DNA of 38,586 nucleotides, taken from assembly GCA_035650495.1 (NCBI GenBank), contig DASRHK010000090.1, positions 1-38,586 on the forward strand. The letters are read 5' to 3'. This stretch comes from DASRHK01 sp035650495 (lineage in GTDB: Bacteria > Pseudomonadota > Gammaproteobacteria > Nevskiales > Nevskiaceae). Position 1 is the first letter of the stretch, and every line of letters begins with the position of its first letter. The notes under the pieces are model-generated. The model made no database searches and was not told the origin of the DNA. It worked only from the letters and a program-made list of their open reading frames with translations. The translations under genes were made by a program, and so were the position numbers. Positions 16,893-25,069 of this stretch are shown here, one piece after another.

Positions 16893-17464
16893 GCGTACGC
16901 CTCGAGGCAATCGCGCAGTTGCGCAAGCCCACGCCGCACCCAGCTCTTCACGGTGCCGAGCGGCGCCTTCAGTCGCGCCGCCAGCTCCTGGTGCGTATAG
17001 CCTTCGTAGTACGCCAGCAACACGCTGTTCTTCTGCTCGCCGCCGAGCCCCTCCATGCAACGTTCCAATCGCCCGATGCCCTCGCGCTCCTCGGCGCGGG
17101 CCAGCGGGTCCTGGGTCGGGTCGGGGGCGTCCAGCAAGCTGGGACCTTCGTCCTCATCGCCGCCGGTCTCGTGCTCCATCACTTCCGGCCTGCGCATGCG
17201 CAGCAGGTCGAGAGCGCGATAGCGCGCGATGGTCAGAAGCCAGGTCAGCGGCGCGCCTTTGCGCGGCTCGTAGCTCTCGGACTTCTGCCAGACCTTGAGA
17301 TAGCAGTCCTGCAACGCCTCCTCGGCCCAATCCTGACGCTTCAACATACGCGCCAGCAGCGCGAACAGATGCGAGCTGGTCGCGTCGTACAGGCGGCGGA
17401 AGGCCTGCTGATCCCCGGCGGCGGTGGCGGCGAGGAGCTGGGTGAGCTGGTCGGCATCGGCCAT
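16889..17464 (-). CDS. ECF RNA polymerase sigma factor (SigK-like)
   Basis: This is a 191-residue protein. Region 2 lies at about residues 20-90 (AFRRLYDATSSHLFALLARM, WAEEALQDCYLKVWQ, PLTWLLTIARYRALDLLRMRR). An acidic linker spans about 95-120, and region 4 lies at about 130-185 (LLAYYEGYTHQELAARL, PLGTVKSWVRRGLAQLR helix-turn-helix). It directs RNA polymerase to stress promoters and is controlled by the anti-sigma factor encoded directly downstream with a four-base overlap. Only nine bases separate it from the upstream desaturase gene on the same strand, so all three may be one transcript. The ribosome site is poor, which also suggests coupling to the desaturase. Confidence 0.93.
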   Translation of the reverse strand: MADADQLTQLLAATAAGDQQAFRRLYDATSSHLFALLARMLKRQDWAEEALQDCYLKVWQKSESYEPRKGAPLTWLLTIARYRALDLLRMRRPEVMEHETGGDEDEGPSLLDAPDPTQDPLARAEEREGIGRLERCMEGLGGEQKNSVLLAYYEGYTHQELAARLKAPLGTVKSWVRRGLAQLRDCLEAYA

Positions 17465-17473
17465 GGTGCGATC

Positions 17474-18256
17474 TTAGCGAAGCGGCTGGCGCAGCAGGGG
17501 AAGGACGCCTTGCTCCGGCGCTTCGCGGAATTGCTCGAGTCCGATCCGCATCGCTTCGTGACCGTCGCGCGGGGCGTCGGTGTAGCTGCCGAACAGGCGA
17601 TCCCACCACGCGAAGGCGTTGCTGTAGTTCGAGTCGTGCTCGACGCGGTACACGGAATGATGGGCGCGATGCATGTCGGGCGTGACGATGATCATCCGGA
17701 GCATACGGTCGAGCTTCGGGTTCAGATTCAGGTTGGCGTGATTGAACAGCGACAGGCCGTTCAGCGCCGTCTCGAAGAAGAGTACCGCCAGCCACGGCGC
17801 GCCCAGCGCGACGACGACGACGCACTTGTAGGCCATCGACAGGACGATCTCGAAGGGATGGAAGCGCACACCCGTCGTCGTGTCGAGCTCCACGTCGGAG
17901 TGGTGCACGCGATGCATCGGCCACAGCCAGGCGATCTCGTGCAGCAGCCGATGCTGCCAGTAGATCGCGCAGTCGAGCGCGATCCAGGCAAGCGCGACTT
18001 CGAGCCACCTTGGCCACTCGCTGCGATTGAAGAGGCCCAAGCCGTGCGCCTGCGCCCAGACCGCGCTCGTGATCGCCGCGAACGGCAGCAGCGCGAGAAT
18101 CACGGCGTTGACCAGCGCGAGCGCGAGGTTCGACGGCCAGCGCATCGCGCGAAGCATCGGCGTCCTGCGCTTCGGCCACCGCTGTTGCGCGACGAGGAAC
18201 AGCGCGAGCAGCCCGAAGAAGAGGCCGGCGCGCACGACGCTATAATCCGCGCTCAC
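17474..18256 (-). CDS. Sterol desaturase / fatty acid hydroxylase family membrane protein
   Basis: This is a 260-residue integral membrane di-iron enzyme. The His clusters of the family are present in order: HRLLHE (HX3H), HRVHHSD (HX2HH), then HRAHHS (HX2HH) with DSNYSNAF after it. Hydrophobic helices lie at about 8-25, 45-70, 85-105 and 140-175. The family inserts or oxidises C-H bonds on lipids using O2; the substrate is unknown. GTG 18256 is chosen because GGGG lies five bases before it on the minus strand; GTG 18235 is an alternative. It precedes an ECF sigma/anti-sigma pair by nine bases, so the enzyme may be part of the regulon or a lipid-modifying stress response. The start lies only 26 bases from the hemB start on the other strand. 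Confidence 0.87.
   Translation of the reverse strand: MSADYSVVRAGLFFGLLALFLVAQQRWPKRRTPMLRAMRWPSNLALALVNAVILALLPFAAITSAVWAQAHGLGLFNRSEWPRWLEVALAWIALDCAIYWQHRLLHEIAWLWPMHRVHHSDVELDTTTGVRFHPFEIVLSMAYKCVVVVALGAPWLAVLFFETALNGLSLFNHANLNLNPKLDRMLRMIIVTPDMHRAHHSVYRVEHDSNYSNAFAWWDRLFGSYTDAPRDGHEAMRIGLEQFREAPEQGVLPLLRQPLR
18241..18246 (+). promoter_or_regulatory. Perfect -10 box TATAAT for hemB
   Basis: TATAAT lies 36 bases before the hemB GTG and inside the first codons of the divergent desaturase gene. No consensus -35 hexamer is found at 16-18 bases, so it may need an activator. Confidence 0.55.
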
Positions 18257-18282
18257 TTTTTCCCCAGGTCCCCGCCGAAGCC

Positions 18283-19275
18283 GTGAGCCGAGGAGCCTAC
18301 CCCAGCACCCGCCTGCGCCGCACCCGGCGCGCCGATTTCGTGCGCTCGCTCGTGCGCGAGAACCGGCTCGACGCCGGCCAGCTGATCCAGCCATTGTTCG
18401 TCGCCGAGGGCTCGCTCGTCGGGCCGGTGAAGTCGATGCCCGACATCTCGCGCCTCGACCTGAAGGAGCTCGCGCGCGAAGTGAAGCGGCTCTCCAAGCT
18501 CGGCATCCAGACCGTCGCGCTGTTCCCGGTGATCCCGACGGCGAAGAAGACCGACGACGGCGCGATCGCACTCGATCCCGATGGCCTCGTGCCGCGCGCA
18601 ATCGCCGCGGTGAAGAAGGCGAGCCCGGAAACCGGCGTGATGGTCGACGTCGCGCTCGATCCGTATACGACACACGGCCACGATGGCGTGCTCGACGCGA
18701 ACGGGCTCGTCGACAACGACGCGACCGTGGAGATCCTGCGCAAGCAGGCGCTCGTCTACGCGCGCGCCGGCGCCGACATCATCGCGCCCTCCGACATGAT
18801 GGACGGCCGCGTCGGCCAGATCCGCCAAGTACTCGAGCGCGACAAGCAGACCAACGCGCTGATCCTGTCGTACGCGGCGAAGTACGCGTCGAGCTTCTAT
18901 GGACCGTTCCGCGACGCGGTCGGATCGGCGTCGCAATTGAAGGGCGACAAGCGCAACTATCAGATGGACCCGGCGAACACCGACGAAGCGCTGCGCGAGG
19001 TCGAACTCGATCTCGAGGAAGGCGCCGACATCGTCATGGTGAAGCCCGGCATGCCGTACCTCGACATCATCCGGCGCGTGAAAGAGCGCTTCGAGGTTCC
19101 GGTGTGCGCGTATCAGGTGAGCGGCGAGTACTCGATGCTCAAGGCCGCGGCCGCGAACGGCTGGCTCGACGAGAAGAAAGTGATGATGGAAGCGCTGCTC
19201 TGTTTCCGGCGCGCCGGTGCGGACATGATCCTGTCCTACTACGCGGGACGAGCCGCGGAATGGCTGAAAGGCTGA
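18283..19275 (+). CDS. hemB: Delta-aminolevulinic acid dehydratase (porphobilinogen synthase)
   Basis: This is a 330-residue TIM-barrel enzyme that joins two 5-aminolevulinate molecules to porphobilinogen in heme synthesis. The metal-site segment reads DVALDPYTTHGHDG, with Ala and Asp where zinc enzymes have Cys, so it belongs to the Mg-dependent group as in Pseudomonas. Both Schiff-base lysine segments are present (AKYASSFYGPFRDA near residue 210 and MVKPGMPYLD near 263). The N-terminus STRLRRTRRADFVRSLVREN is typical. The start is GTG 18283, directly before the conserved sequence. The stop overlaps the next gene by 16 bases, starting a four-gene chain (hemB, GST-like, aroE, DJ-1-like). Confidence 0.97.
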   Translation: MSRGAYPSTRLRRTRRADFVRSLVRENRLDAGQLIQPLFVAEGSLVGPVKSMPDISRLDLKELAREVKRLSKLGIQTVALFPVIPTAKKTDDGAIALDPDGLVPRAIAAVKKASPETGVMVDVALDPYTTHGHDGVLDANGLVDNDATVEILRKQALVYARAGADIIAPSDMMDGRVGQIRQVLERDKQTNALILSYAAKYASSFYGPFRDAVGSASQLKGDKRNYQMDPANTDEALREVELDLEEGADIVMVKPGMPYLDIIRRVKERFEVPVCAYQVSGEYSMLKAAAANGWLDEKKVMMEALLCFRRAGADMILSYYAGRAAEWLKG

Positions 19276-19973
19276 TCAAGCTCCATCAGTTCCCGACCGC
19301 GCACGGCGTCGAGAACCTCTCGCCGTTCTGCATGAAGGTCGAAGTGTTCCTGCGCCTCGCGGGCTTGCCCTACGAGATCAAGTGGACGCCGAATCCGGGC
19401 AAGGGACCGCTCGGCAAGTTGCCGTTCATCCGCGACGAGGACGGCAAGGTCGTCTGCGATTCGGAAACCATCGTCGAGCATCTGACCCGCAAGCACGACC
19501 TCAAGCTCGACGCCGGACTGTCGCCGGACGACAAGGCGATCGGTCACGCGTTCCAGCGCATGCTGTCGGAGCACACCTACTTCGCGGTGCTGTATCACCG
19601 GTGGATCAACCCGAAGGTGTGGCCGATCACGCGCGAAACGTTCTTCGGATCGATCCCGGCGCCATTGCGCGGCGCGCTCGCGACTTACGTGCAGCGCAAG
19701 ACGCTGCGCGATCTCAAGGGTCACGGCCTCGGGCGCCACGCCGAGGAAGAGATCACGCGCCGCGCGCAGCAGGACATCGCGGCGATCGCCGAGCATCTGA
19801 ACGTGAAGCCGTATTTCATGGGCGACAAGCCGACCTCGATCGACGCGACCGTCTACGCGTTCCTCGCGAACATGTGGGAAGTGCAGATCGACACGCCGCT
19901 CAAGGCAGTCGTCGGCAAGCACAAGAACCTCGTCGCCTACTGCGAGCGCATGCGATCGCGGTGCTTCAAGTGA
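19260..19973 (+). CDS. Glutathione S-transferase-like protein (thioredoxin-like N-terminal, FAXC/metaxin-type)
   Basis: This is a 237-residue protein. The N-terminal thioredoxin-like domain contains ENLSPFCMKVEVFLRLAGLPY (Cys at about residue 23), GPLGKLPFIRDEDG with the cis-Pro, and the DSETIVEHL glutathione-binding motif. The C-terminal all-helical domain contains KPTSIDATVYAFLANMW, typical of the GST/FAXC/metaxin branch. A role in conjugation or thiol chemistry is likely but the substrate is unknown. ATG 19260 overlaps the hemB 3' end by 16 bases, and its TGA overlaps the GTG of aroE, so it is translated within the hemB-aroE operon. Confidence 0.87.
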   Translation: MAERLIKLHQFPTAHGVENLSPFCMKVEVFLRLAGLPYEIKWTPNPGKGPLGKLPFIRDEDGKVVCDSETIVEHLTRKHDLKLDAGLSPDDKAIGHAFQRMLSEHTYFAVLYHRWINPKVWPITRETFFGSIPAPLRGALATYVQRKTLRDLKGHGLGRHAEEEITRRAQQDIAAIAEHLNVKPYFMGDKPTSIDATVYAFLANMWEVQIDTPLKAVVGKHKNLVAYCERMRSRCFK

Positions 19974-20782
19974 CCGATCGCTACGCGGTCATCGGCCAGC
20001 CCGTCGCGCACAGCCAGTCGCCGCGCATCCAGGCGATGTTCGCGAAGCAATTCGGCGCAGAGATCTCTTACGAGACGATCGAAGTTGCGCCGGAAGCGCT
20101 CGCCGAATCACTGGTGCGCCTGCACGCGGATGGTTATCAGGGATTGAACGTCACCCTGCCGCACAAGCTCGAAGCGCTGAAGCTGTGCGAAGCGGTCTCC
20201 GAGCGCGCGCAGATCGCAGGCGCGGTGAATGTGGTCAAGCGCACAGAAACGGGTTGGAGCGGCGACAACGTCGACGGCGAGGGCTTCATCCGCGATCTCG
20301 CGCAGCTGAAGCTCGACGTCGCCGGCAAGAAAGTGCTCGTGCTCGGCGCGGGCGGCGCGACGCGCGGAATCCTGAAGCCGCTCCTCGATCAGAAGCCCGC
20401 TGAGCTCACGGTGAGCAATCGCAATCCGTGGAAGCCCGAAGAGCTTGCCGAGCAATTCAAGGCGCACGGGAAAATCCGTCCTTGCACGCACATCGCGCTG
20501 AAGGGTGATCGCTTCGACCTGATCATCAACGCGACCTCGGTCGGTCACACCGGAGCGTTCCTGAAGCTGCCCGGACAGCTGCTCGCCGACGGCGGCGCTT
20601 GCTACGACTTGAGCTACGGCAAGGCGTTCGCGCCGTTCGCGGTGTGGGCGAAATCGCAAGGCGCGAAGCGCGTCGCCGACGGCATCGGCATGCTGGTGGA
20701 GCAGGCCGCGCTGTCGCATCAGTTCTGGCGCGGCGTGCTGCCGAAGACAGCGCCGGTCATCGAGGCATTGAGGTCGTCATGA
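19970..20782 (+). CDS. aroE: Shikimate dehydrogenase (NADP)
   Basis: This is a 270-residue enzyme reducing 3-dehydroshikimate to shikimate in aromatic amino acid synthesis. Seen: the substrate site GQPVAHSQSPRIQ near the N-terminus, the catalytic Lys in LNVTLPHKLEA (about residue 65), the Asp in NVDGEGF (about 102), the NADP loop LVLGAGGATRG (about 122-132), NATSVGHTG, and the C-terminal DGIGMLVEQAALSHQFW. The likely start is GTG 19970, overlapping the GST stop (GTGA); another GTG nine bases earlier is possible. Its TGA overlaps the next ATG (ATGA). Confidence 0.96.
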   Translation: MTDRYAVIGQPVAHSQSPRIQAMFAKQFGAEISYETIEVAPEALAESLVRLHADGYQGLNVTLPHKLEALKLCEAVSERAQIAGAVNVVKRTETGWSGDNVDGEGFIRDLAQLKLDVAGKKVLVLGAGGATRGILKPLLDQKPAELTVSNRNPWKPEELAEQFKAHGKIRPCTHIALKGDRFDLIINATSVGHTGAFLKLPGQLLADGGACYDLSYGKAFAPFAVWAKSQGAKRVADGIGMLVEQAALSHQFWRGVLPKTAPVIEALRSS

Positions 20783-21657
20783 AAATCCTCATCGCGATTC
20801 CCAACCATGATTTCGATCCGACCGAAGTCGCGGTGTCGTGGAAGGTGCTGAAGTCTTGCGGTCACGTCGTGTTCTTCGCGACGCCCGACGGCAATCGCGC
20901 GCACGCCGATCCGATCATGCTCTCGGGCGAGGGCCTCGATCCCTGGGGGTTCATCCCGCTGCTCCGGAAAGTCCGCCTGATCGGGCTGTCGCTGCGCGCG
21001 CACGCGCCGGCGCGACGCGCCTATCGCGAGATGGAATCCGATCTGCAGTTCCTCGAGCCGCTGCGCTATGCGGATCTGCGCGTCACCAACTTCGACGCAC
21101 TGCTGCTTCCGGGCGGACACGCCAAGAAGATGCGGCAGTACCTGGAGAGCAAGGAGCTGCAGAGCTTCGTCGCGGATTTCTTCGACAGCGGCAAGCCGGT
21201 CGCGGCCGTGTGTCACGGCGTCGTGCTCGCCGCGCGCAGCGTGTCGAAGAAGACCGGCAAGTCGGTGCTGTTCGGTCGCAAGACGACCGCGCTCACCTGG
21301 AAGCTGGAGAACTCCGGCTGGACGCTCTCCAGGTTCCTCGCGCGCTGGTGGGATCCGGATTACTACCGGACCTATCTCGAGGAAGACGGGCAGCCGGTCG
21401 GCTACATGAGCGTGCAGCAGGAAGTCACGCGCGCGCTCGCGAAACCCGAGGATTTCGTCGACGTCGCCGCCGACGCACCGGATCGCTTCGCCAAGACGAG
21501 CGGGATGGCGCGCGACAGTGAAGGCAACAGCAAGCCTGCGTGGGTGGTGCGCGACGGCAACTTCGTTTCGGCGCGCTGGCCCGGCGACGTGCACACGTTC
21601 GCGAAGACGTTCGACGCGGTCGTGCGCGAGTACTACGCTGCGGCGAAAGCCGCTTAG
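20779..21657 (+). CDS. DJ-1/PfpI-family protein
   Basis: This is a 292-residue class-I glutamine-amidotransferase-like protein, longer than the usual 180-230 residues. The nucleophile elbow is AAVCHGVVLAAR (Cys at about residue 152), preceded by DALLLPGGHAKKM. Near the C-terminus are VVRDGNFVSARWPGDVHTF, with the usual strand and a possible catalytic His. Inserts around residues 60-90 and 175-235 (WWDPDYYRTYLEEDG) set it apart from chaperone-type DJ-1. Possible roles include thiol hydrolase, glyoxalase or chaperone; none is shown. It is the last gene of the hemB-aroE chain and overlaps the aroE stop by four bases. Its last four bases overlap the stop of the convergent SDR gene. Confidence 0.85.
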   Translation: MKILIAIPNHDFDPTEVAVSWKVLKSCGHVVFFATPDGNRAHADPIMLSGEGLDPWGFIPLLRKVRLIGLSLRAHAPARRAYREMESDLQFLEPLRYADLRVTNFDALLLPGGHAKKMRQYLESKELQSFVADFFDSGKPVAAVCHGVVLAARSVSKKTGKSVLFGRKTTALTWKLENSGWTLSRFLARWWDPDYYRTYLEEDGQPVGYMSVQQEVTRALAKPEDFVDVAADAPDRFAKTSGMARDSEGNSKPAWVVRDGNFVSARWPGDVHTFAKTFDAVVREYYAAAKAA

Positions 21658-22490
21658 CGCTTCACCTCGCGCGCCATCAGCCAGCGCGTGACCTTGCCGA
21701 GCAGGTTCCAGTAGCGCACCGGCATCAGGCGGGCGATCCAGTCGATCATCCGCGCGTCGCCGCCGATCAGCACGCGCACCTTGCCGCGCTCGACGCCGTC
21801 GATGATCGTTCGCGCCGCCCCTACCGGCGTCGTCTGCGCGCCCTGCTCGAACTGCTTGACCATCAGCTCCTTGTCCGTGCGGCCGTCGAAAGTCTTGTAG
21901 GCGCGCGCGTTGCGCACGATGTTGGTCTTGATGCCGCCGGGATGCACGCAGATCGATCGCACGTTGCTGCCGGCTTCCCTGAGCTCATGGCGCAAGCACT
22001 CGGTGAACCCCTTCACCGCGAACTTCGCGGAGTTGTACGCGCCCTGCGACGGCACCGCGATGATGCCGAACACGCTCGAGATGTTGACGATGGCGCCGTC
22101 GTTCTGCGCGAGGAGGATCGGCAGGAATGCCTTGGTGCCGTAGACGACACCCCAGAAATTGATGTTCATCAGCCACTCGAAGTCCTTGTACTCGAGCAGA
22201 TCGATGGTCTGGGACACGGCGACGCCGGCGTTGTTGACGACGACGTGCGCGGCGCCGAACTTCTGCTTCACCGCGTTGGCGAAGTCGTAGACCGCCGCGC
22301 GATCGGCGACGTCGAGCTTCTGCGCGTACACCTCGGTGCCGAGCGAGCGCGCCGTCTCCGCGAGATTCGCTTCGTTGATGTCCGCGATCGCGAGCTTGCA
22401 GCCCTTGGCCGCGAAGCCTTGCGCGAGCGCGCGGCCGATGCCCGAGCCCGCGCCGGTCACGACGGCGACCTTGCCGTTCAAGTCGTACAT
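21654..22490 (-). CDS. Short-chain dehydrogenase/reductase
   Basis: This is a 278-residue classical SDR. It has the cofactor motif TGAGSGIG (residues 12-19), NNAG (about 88-91), the catalytic Ser in ISSVFG (about 141) and YNSAK (Tyr/Lys at about 154 and 158), followed by HPGGIKTN. The Asp-containing strand AIADINE after the loop suggests NAD preference. The C-terminal extension has a hydrophobic/basic helix (MPVRYWNLLGKVTRWLM) that may touch the membrane. The substrate is unknown. A strong GGGGGA ribosome site lies seven bases before the ATG. It is the last gene of the long his-tat minus-strand run, 28 bases after the lipoprotein gene. Confidence 0.92.
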   Translation of the reverse strand: MYDLNGKVAVVTGAGSGIGRALAQGFAAKGCKLAIADINEANLAETARSLGTEVYAQKLDVADRAAVYDFANAVKQKFGAAHVVVNNAGVAVSQTIDLLEYKDFEWLMNINFWGVVYGTKAFLPILLAQNDGAIVNISSVFGIIAVPSQGAYNSAKFAVKGFTECLRHELREAGSNVRSICVHPGGIKTNIVRNARAYKTFDGRTDKELMVKQFEQGAQTTPVGAARTIIDGVERGKVRVLIGGDARMIDWIARLMPVRYWNLLGKVTRWLMAREVKR

Positions 22491-22518
22491 GCGTGTTCCC
22501 CCAGTTGGAGCCGCGATG

Positions 22519-23961
22519 TTACTGGAGCGTGAGCGAACCGGTCATTGGCAGCGCGAACAGCTGATCCAGGAAATCCGGGTCATCGAAATGCCCGCGTCCG
22601 ACGAACGACGTGGCGTGCCGGCCCCATTGCCGCATCGCGCCGGGCTCGTCGACGCCGGTCATCCAGAGCCACCAGCGCTCACCGCGCTCGGTGCCGGCGA
22701 CGATGCCGTCCTCGTCGAACAGGCTGCGTCGCTTGCCATTCCCGGCATCTACGCTGAGCAGCTCCGCGTACGGCCGGAGCTCGTACTGCCGGACCTGATC
22801 GGCGCGCGCCTCGGCTTCCGGCAGCACACGGCGCACGAAGTGCGTCGCCGACTGCACGCGGATCGCGACCGGCTCGTGCTTCGGGACGTCTGCCTGCGGA
22901 AACAGCGCGCGCTCCTCGAACCAGCCGCCTTGCGGCTTGCGCGCGGCCGGCCACACCGGGAAGTACATCCGATAGCAGCCGCACGGATGGATCGTGTCGT
23001 AGAGCAGCGGGCTCCCGTCCGCGTCCAGCGTGACGCGCCAGACCACGCCGTCGAGCGCGCCGGCGTAGCCGTCCATGAATTTCTGCTTCGGGCGCTGCGA
23101 GAACCAGATCGTGTAGACGAGTTGCGCCAGCACTTTGCCGGCGAAGCGCGTGTACGCCGCCTGGAAGTAAACGACGGGCTGCGACCAGTCGACGGTCGGT
23201 CGATCGCGCAGCGCGGGCGCTCCGGGGCGATCGAACGCGGCGGCCTCTTCGATCCACCAGGTCGGCGCATGCGCGCGCGCGAGCCGTTGCCACTGCGCGG
23301 CGTCGAGCTTCGGGATGCCGAATGCGTCGACTCTCGCGAGCCACGCTTTCACGTCCTTCGGCGAGGGCGCGTCGTCGGCCGGCTCCCAGCGCACGAGCGT
23401 GCCGGGATGGTCGAGCTCTGCGATCGGCTTGGCGAAATCGCGCTCGGTCTCGCGGTGATAGCTGCGGATGCCGAGATTGAGCAGCGGCACCGCGAGCGGA
23501 TAGAGCCCGAAGATGCGGGCAGGCAGATAGTAATCGTCGTCGACGCTTGCGCGACGGATCAGCTGAGCGCGCGCTTGCGGCGACGCGAGCTCGAACGCAA
23601 CGAGGGAGTGCCCGCAGGACGCGACGTGCTGCATCTCGCGATCGAGATCGGTGACGCCGAGGTTGGCGAGCTCGGCGCGGCGCGCATCCTCGTCGCGCTG
23701 GCGCAACAGCTCGAACCACAGCTGCTTGCGCGGCTCGTCGGACAGTTGATCGCGCAGCGCGGAGGTGAAGCGATCGATGCGCAGGTAAGGAAAGCCGTCG
23801 ATGCGATCAGCGCCGGCGTCACGCACGCCCGCATGAGCGACTTGCGCGTCGAGCGCATCGAAATAGTCGCGGCATTGTGCGGTCTGCGCCGTGCGCTGAG
23901 GGCTCGTCGCGCAGCCTGCGAGCACCAGCGTGCACAGCAGGGCGGCGCGCGCTGCGGTCAC
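22519..23961 (-). CDS. Lipoprotein of unknown function downstream of tatC
   Basis: This is a 480-residue protein I do not recognise. It begins with a signal peptide and lipobox LAGC (Cys17). The body is soluble, rich in Trp/Tyr/Arg. Notable segments are DDDYYLPARIFGLYPLAVPLLNLG (about residues 135-160), a middle stretch VYFQAAYTRFAGKVLAQLVYTIWF, and HPCGCYRMYFPVWP with two close cysteines (about 325-338). It is predicted to be anchored to the outer or inner membrane facing the periplasm. The start is GTG 23961, overlapping the tatC stop by four bases, so it is translationally coupled to tatC. The stop lies 28 bases before the SDR gene. Whether it is functionally tied to Tat or only shares the transcript cannot be told. 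Confidence 0.85.
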   Translation of the reverse strand: MTAARAALLCTLVLAGCATSPQRTAQTAQCRDYFDALDAQVAHAGVRDAGADRIDGFPYLRIDRFTSALRDQLSDEPRKQLWFELLRQRDEDARRAELANLGVTDLDREMQHVASCGHSLVAFELASPQARAQLIRRASVDDDYYLPARIFGLYPLAVPLLNLGIRSYHRETERDFAKPIAELDHPGTLVRWEPADDAPSPKDVKAWLARVDAFGIPKLDAAQWQRLARAHAPTWWIEEAAAFDRPGAPALRDRPTVDWSQPVVYFQAAYTRFAGKVLAQLVYTIWFSQRPKQKFMDGYAGALDGVVWRVTLDADGSPLLYDTIHPCGCYRMYFPVWPAARKPQGGWFEERALFPQADVPKHEPVAIRVQSATHFVRRVLPEAEARADQVRQYELRPYAELLSVDAGNGKRRSLFDEDGIVAGTERGERWWLWMTGVDEPGAMRQWGRHATSFVGRGHFDDPDFLDQLFALPMTGSLTLQ

Positions 23962-24722
23962 GGGTTGGTGCGCGCGGGGACTTGCGCGTGCCGGCTGGCG
24001 GGCACGAAGAACTTCGCGGCGAGGATGCCGAGCTCGTAGAGCAGATAGGTCGGGATCGCGAGCATGATCTGCGAGCCGATGTCGGGCGGCGTCAGCACCG
24101 CGGCGACGACGAAGCAGCCGACGAGAACGTAGTCGCGGCGCTTCGCGAGCGTCGCGGGCGTGACGAATCCGGTCCAGACCAGCAGCACGATCGCCACCGG
24201 CGTTTCGAACACGATGCCGAACGCCAGGAAGACGCTGAGCACGAAGTCGAGGTAGTGGTTGATGTCGGTCATCACCGCCACGCCTTCGGGCGCGACGCGG
24301 ATGAGGAAGTGGAACACGGTCGGCAGCACGAGGAAGTACGCCATCGCGACGCCGAGATAGAACAACGCGGTGCTGGAGAACAGCAGCGGCACCACGAGTC
24401 GCCGCTCATGTCGATACAACCCGGGCGCCACGAATGCCCAGATCTGGTAGAGGATCCACGGCATCGCAGCGGCGAACGCGACCACCGCTGAGAGCTTGAG
24501 CGGTGTGAGGAACGGCGACGCGATCTCGGTCGCGATCATGCTGGTGCCGTGCGGCATGAAGCGCACCAGCGGCGCCGACAGGAATGCGTAGAGCTCCTGC
24601 GAATAGATCGCGAGCGGGATCAGCACGACGAACCATCCCGCGATCGCGCGGAGCAGACGGCTGCGCAGCTCGAGCAGATGCTCGACCAGCGGCTGCTCGC
24701 GACCGCCGTCGGATTCGCTCAT
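23958..24722 (-). CDS. tatC: Sec-independent protein translocase TatC
   Basis: This is a 254-residue inner-membrane protein with six predicted helices. Seen: the N-terminal EQPLVEHLLELRSRLLRAI with the conserved signal-binding Glu region, the second loop FLTPLKLSAVVAFAAAMPWILYQIWAFVAPGLY, the FAFGIVFETPVA-like helix pair and the LTPPDIGSQ segment before the last helices. It recognises twin-arginine signals of folded proteins. Its ATG overlaps the tatB stop (ATGA) and its stop overlaps the GTG of the lipoprotein gene. A twin-arginine cargo candidate, the phosphoesterase at 317, is in the same window. Confidence 0.97.
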   Translation of the reverse strand: MSESDGGREQPLVEHLLELRSRLLRAIAGWFVVLIPLAIYSQELYAFLSAPLVRFMPHGTSMIATEIASPFLTPLKLSAVVAFAAAMPWILYQIWAFVAPGLYRHERRLVVPLLFSSTALFYLGVAMAYFLVLPTVFHFLIRVAPEGVAVMTDINHYLDFVLSVFLAFGIVFETPVAIVLLVWTGFVTPATLAKRRDYVLVGCFVVAAVLTPPDIGSQIMLAIPTYLLYELGILAAKFFVPASRHAQVPARTNP

Positions 24723-25045
24723 GGCTTCGGCGGCTCGAGCGTTTGCGGCTCGGCCGGTTGCGGGTCGGCCTTCAGGCCGACGTCTTCGTTCTTGAGCGCT
24801 TTGAGATCTGCATTGACAGCGTCGGTCTGCTCACGCAGCGCGCGCTCGGTTTCCTGCAGCGTCTTCTTGAGCTCGGCGGCGTTGGTCTCGCGCTCGAGCT
24901 CGTTGGAGAGATGGCGCAGATACGAGCGCGCCTGGCCGGTCCAGCGGCCGAGGCTGCGCGCGAGCGGCGGCAGCTTCTCGGGGCCCAGCACGACGAGGGC
25001 GACCAGGAAGCACAGGACCAGCTCGGAGAAACCGACGTCGAACAT
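24719..25045 (-). CDS. tatB: Sec-independent protein translocase subunit TatB
   Basis: This is a 108-residue protein: an N-terminal membrane helix MFDVGFSELVLCFLVALVVL with the characteristic Glu8, then the GPEKLP hinge, an amphipathic helix and a charged coil (LERETNAAELKKTLQE), with a Pro-rich tail. It forms the TatBC receptor complex. It lies 24 bases after tatA and overlaps tatC by four bases. FDVGF and Glu8 separate it from TatA. Confidence 0.95.
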   Translation of the reverse strand: MFDVGFSELVLCFLVALVVLGPEKLPPLARSLGRWTGQARSYLRHLSNELERETNAAELKKTLQETERALREQTDAVNADLKALKNEDVGLKADPQPAEPQTLEPPKP

Positions 25046-25069
25046 CGGGCTGCGCCAGGCGCCGGCGCG

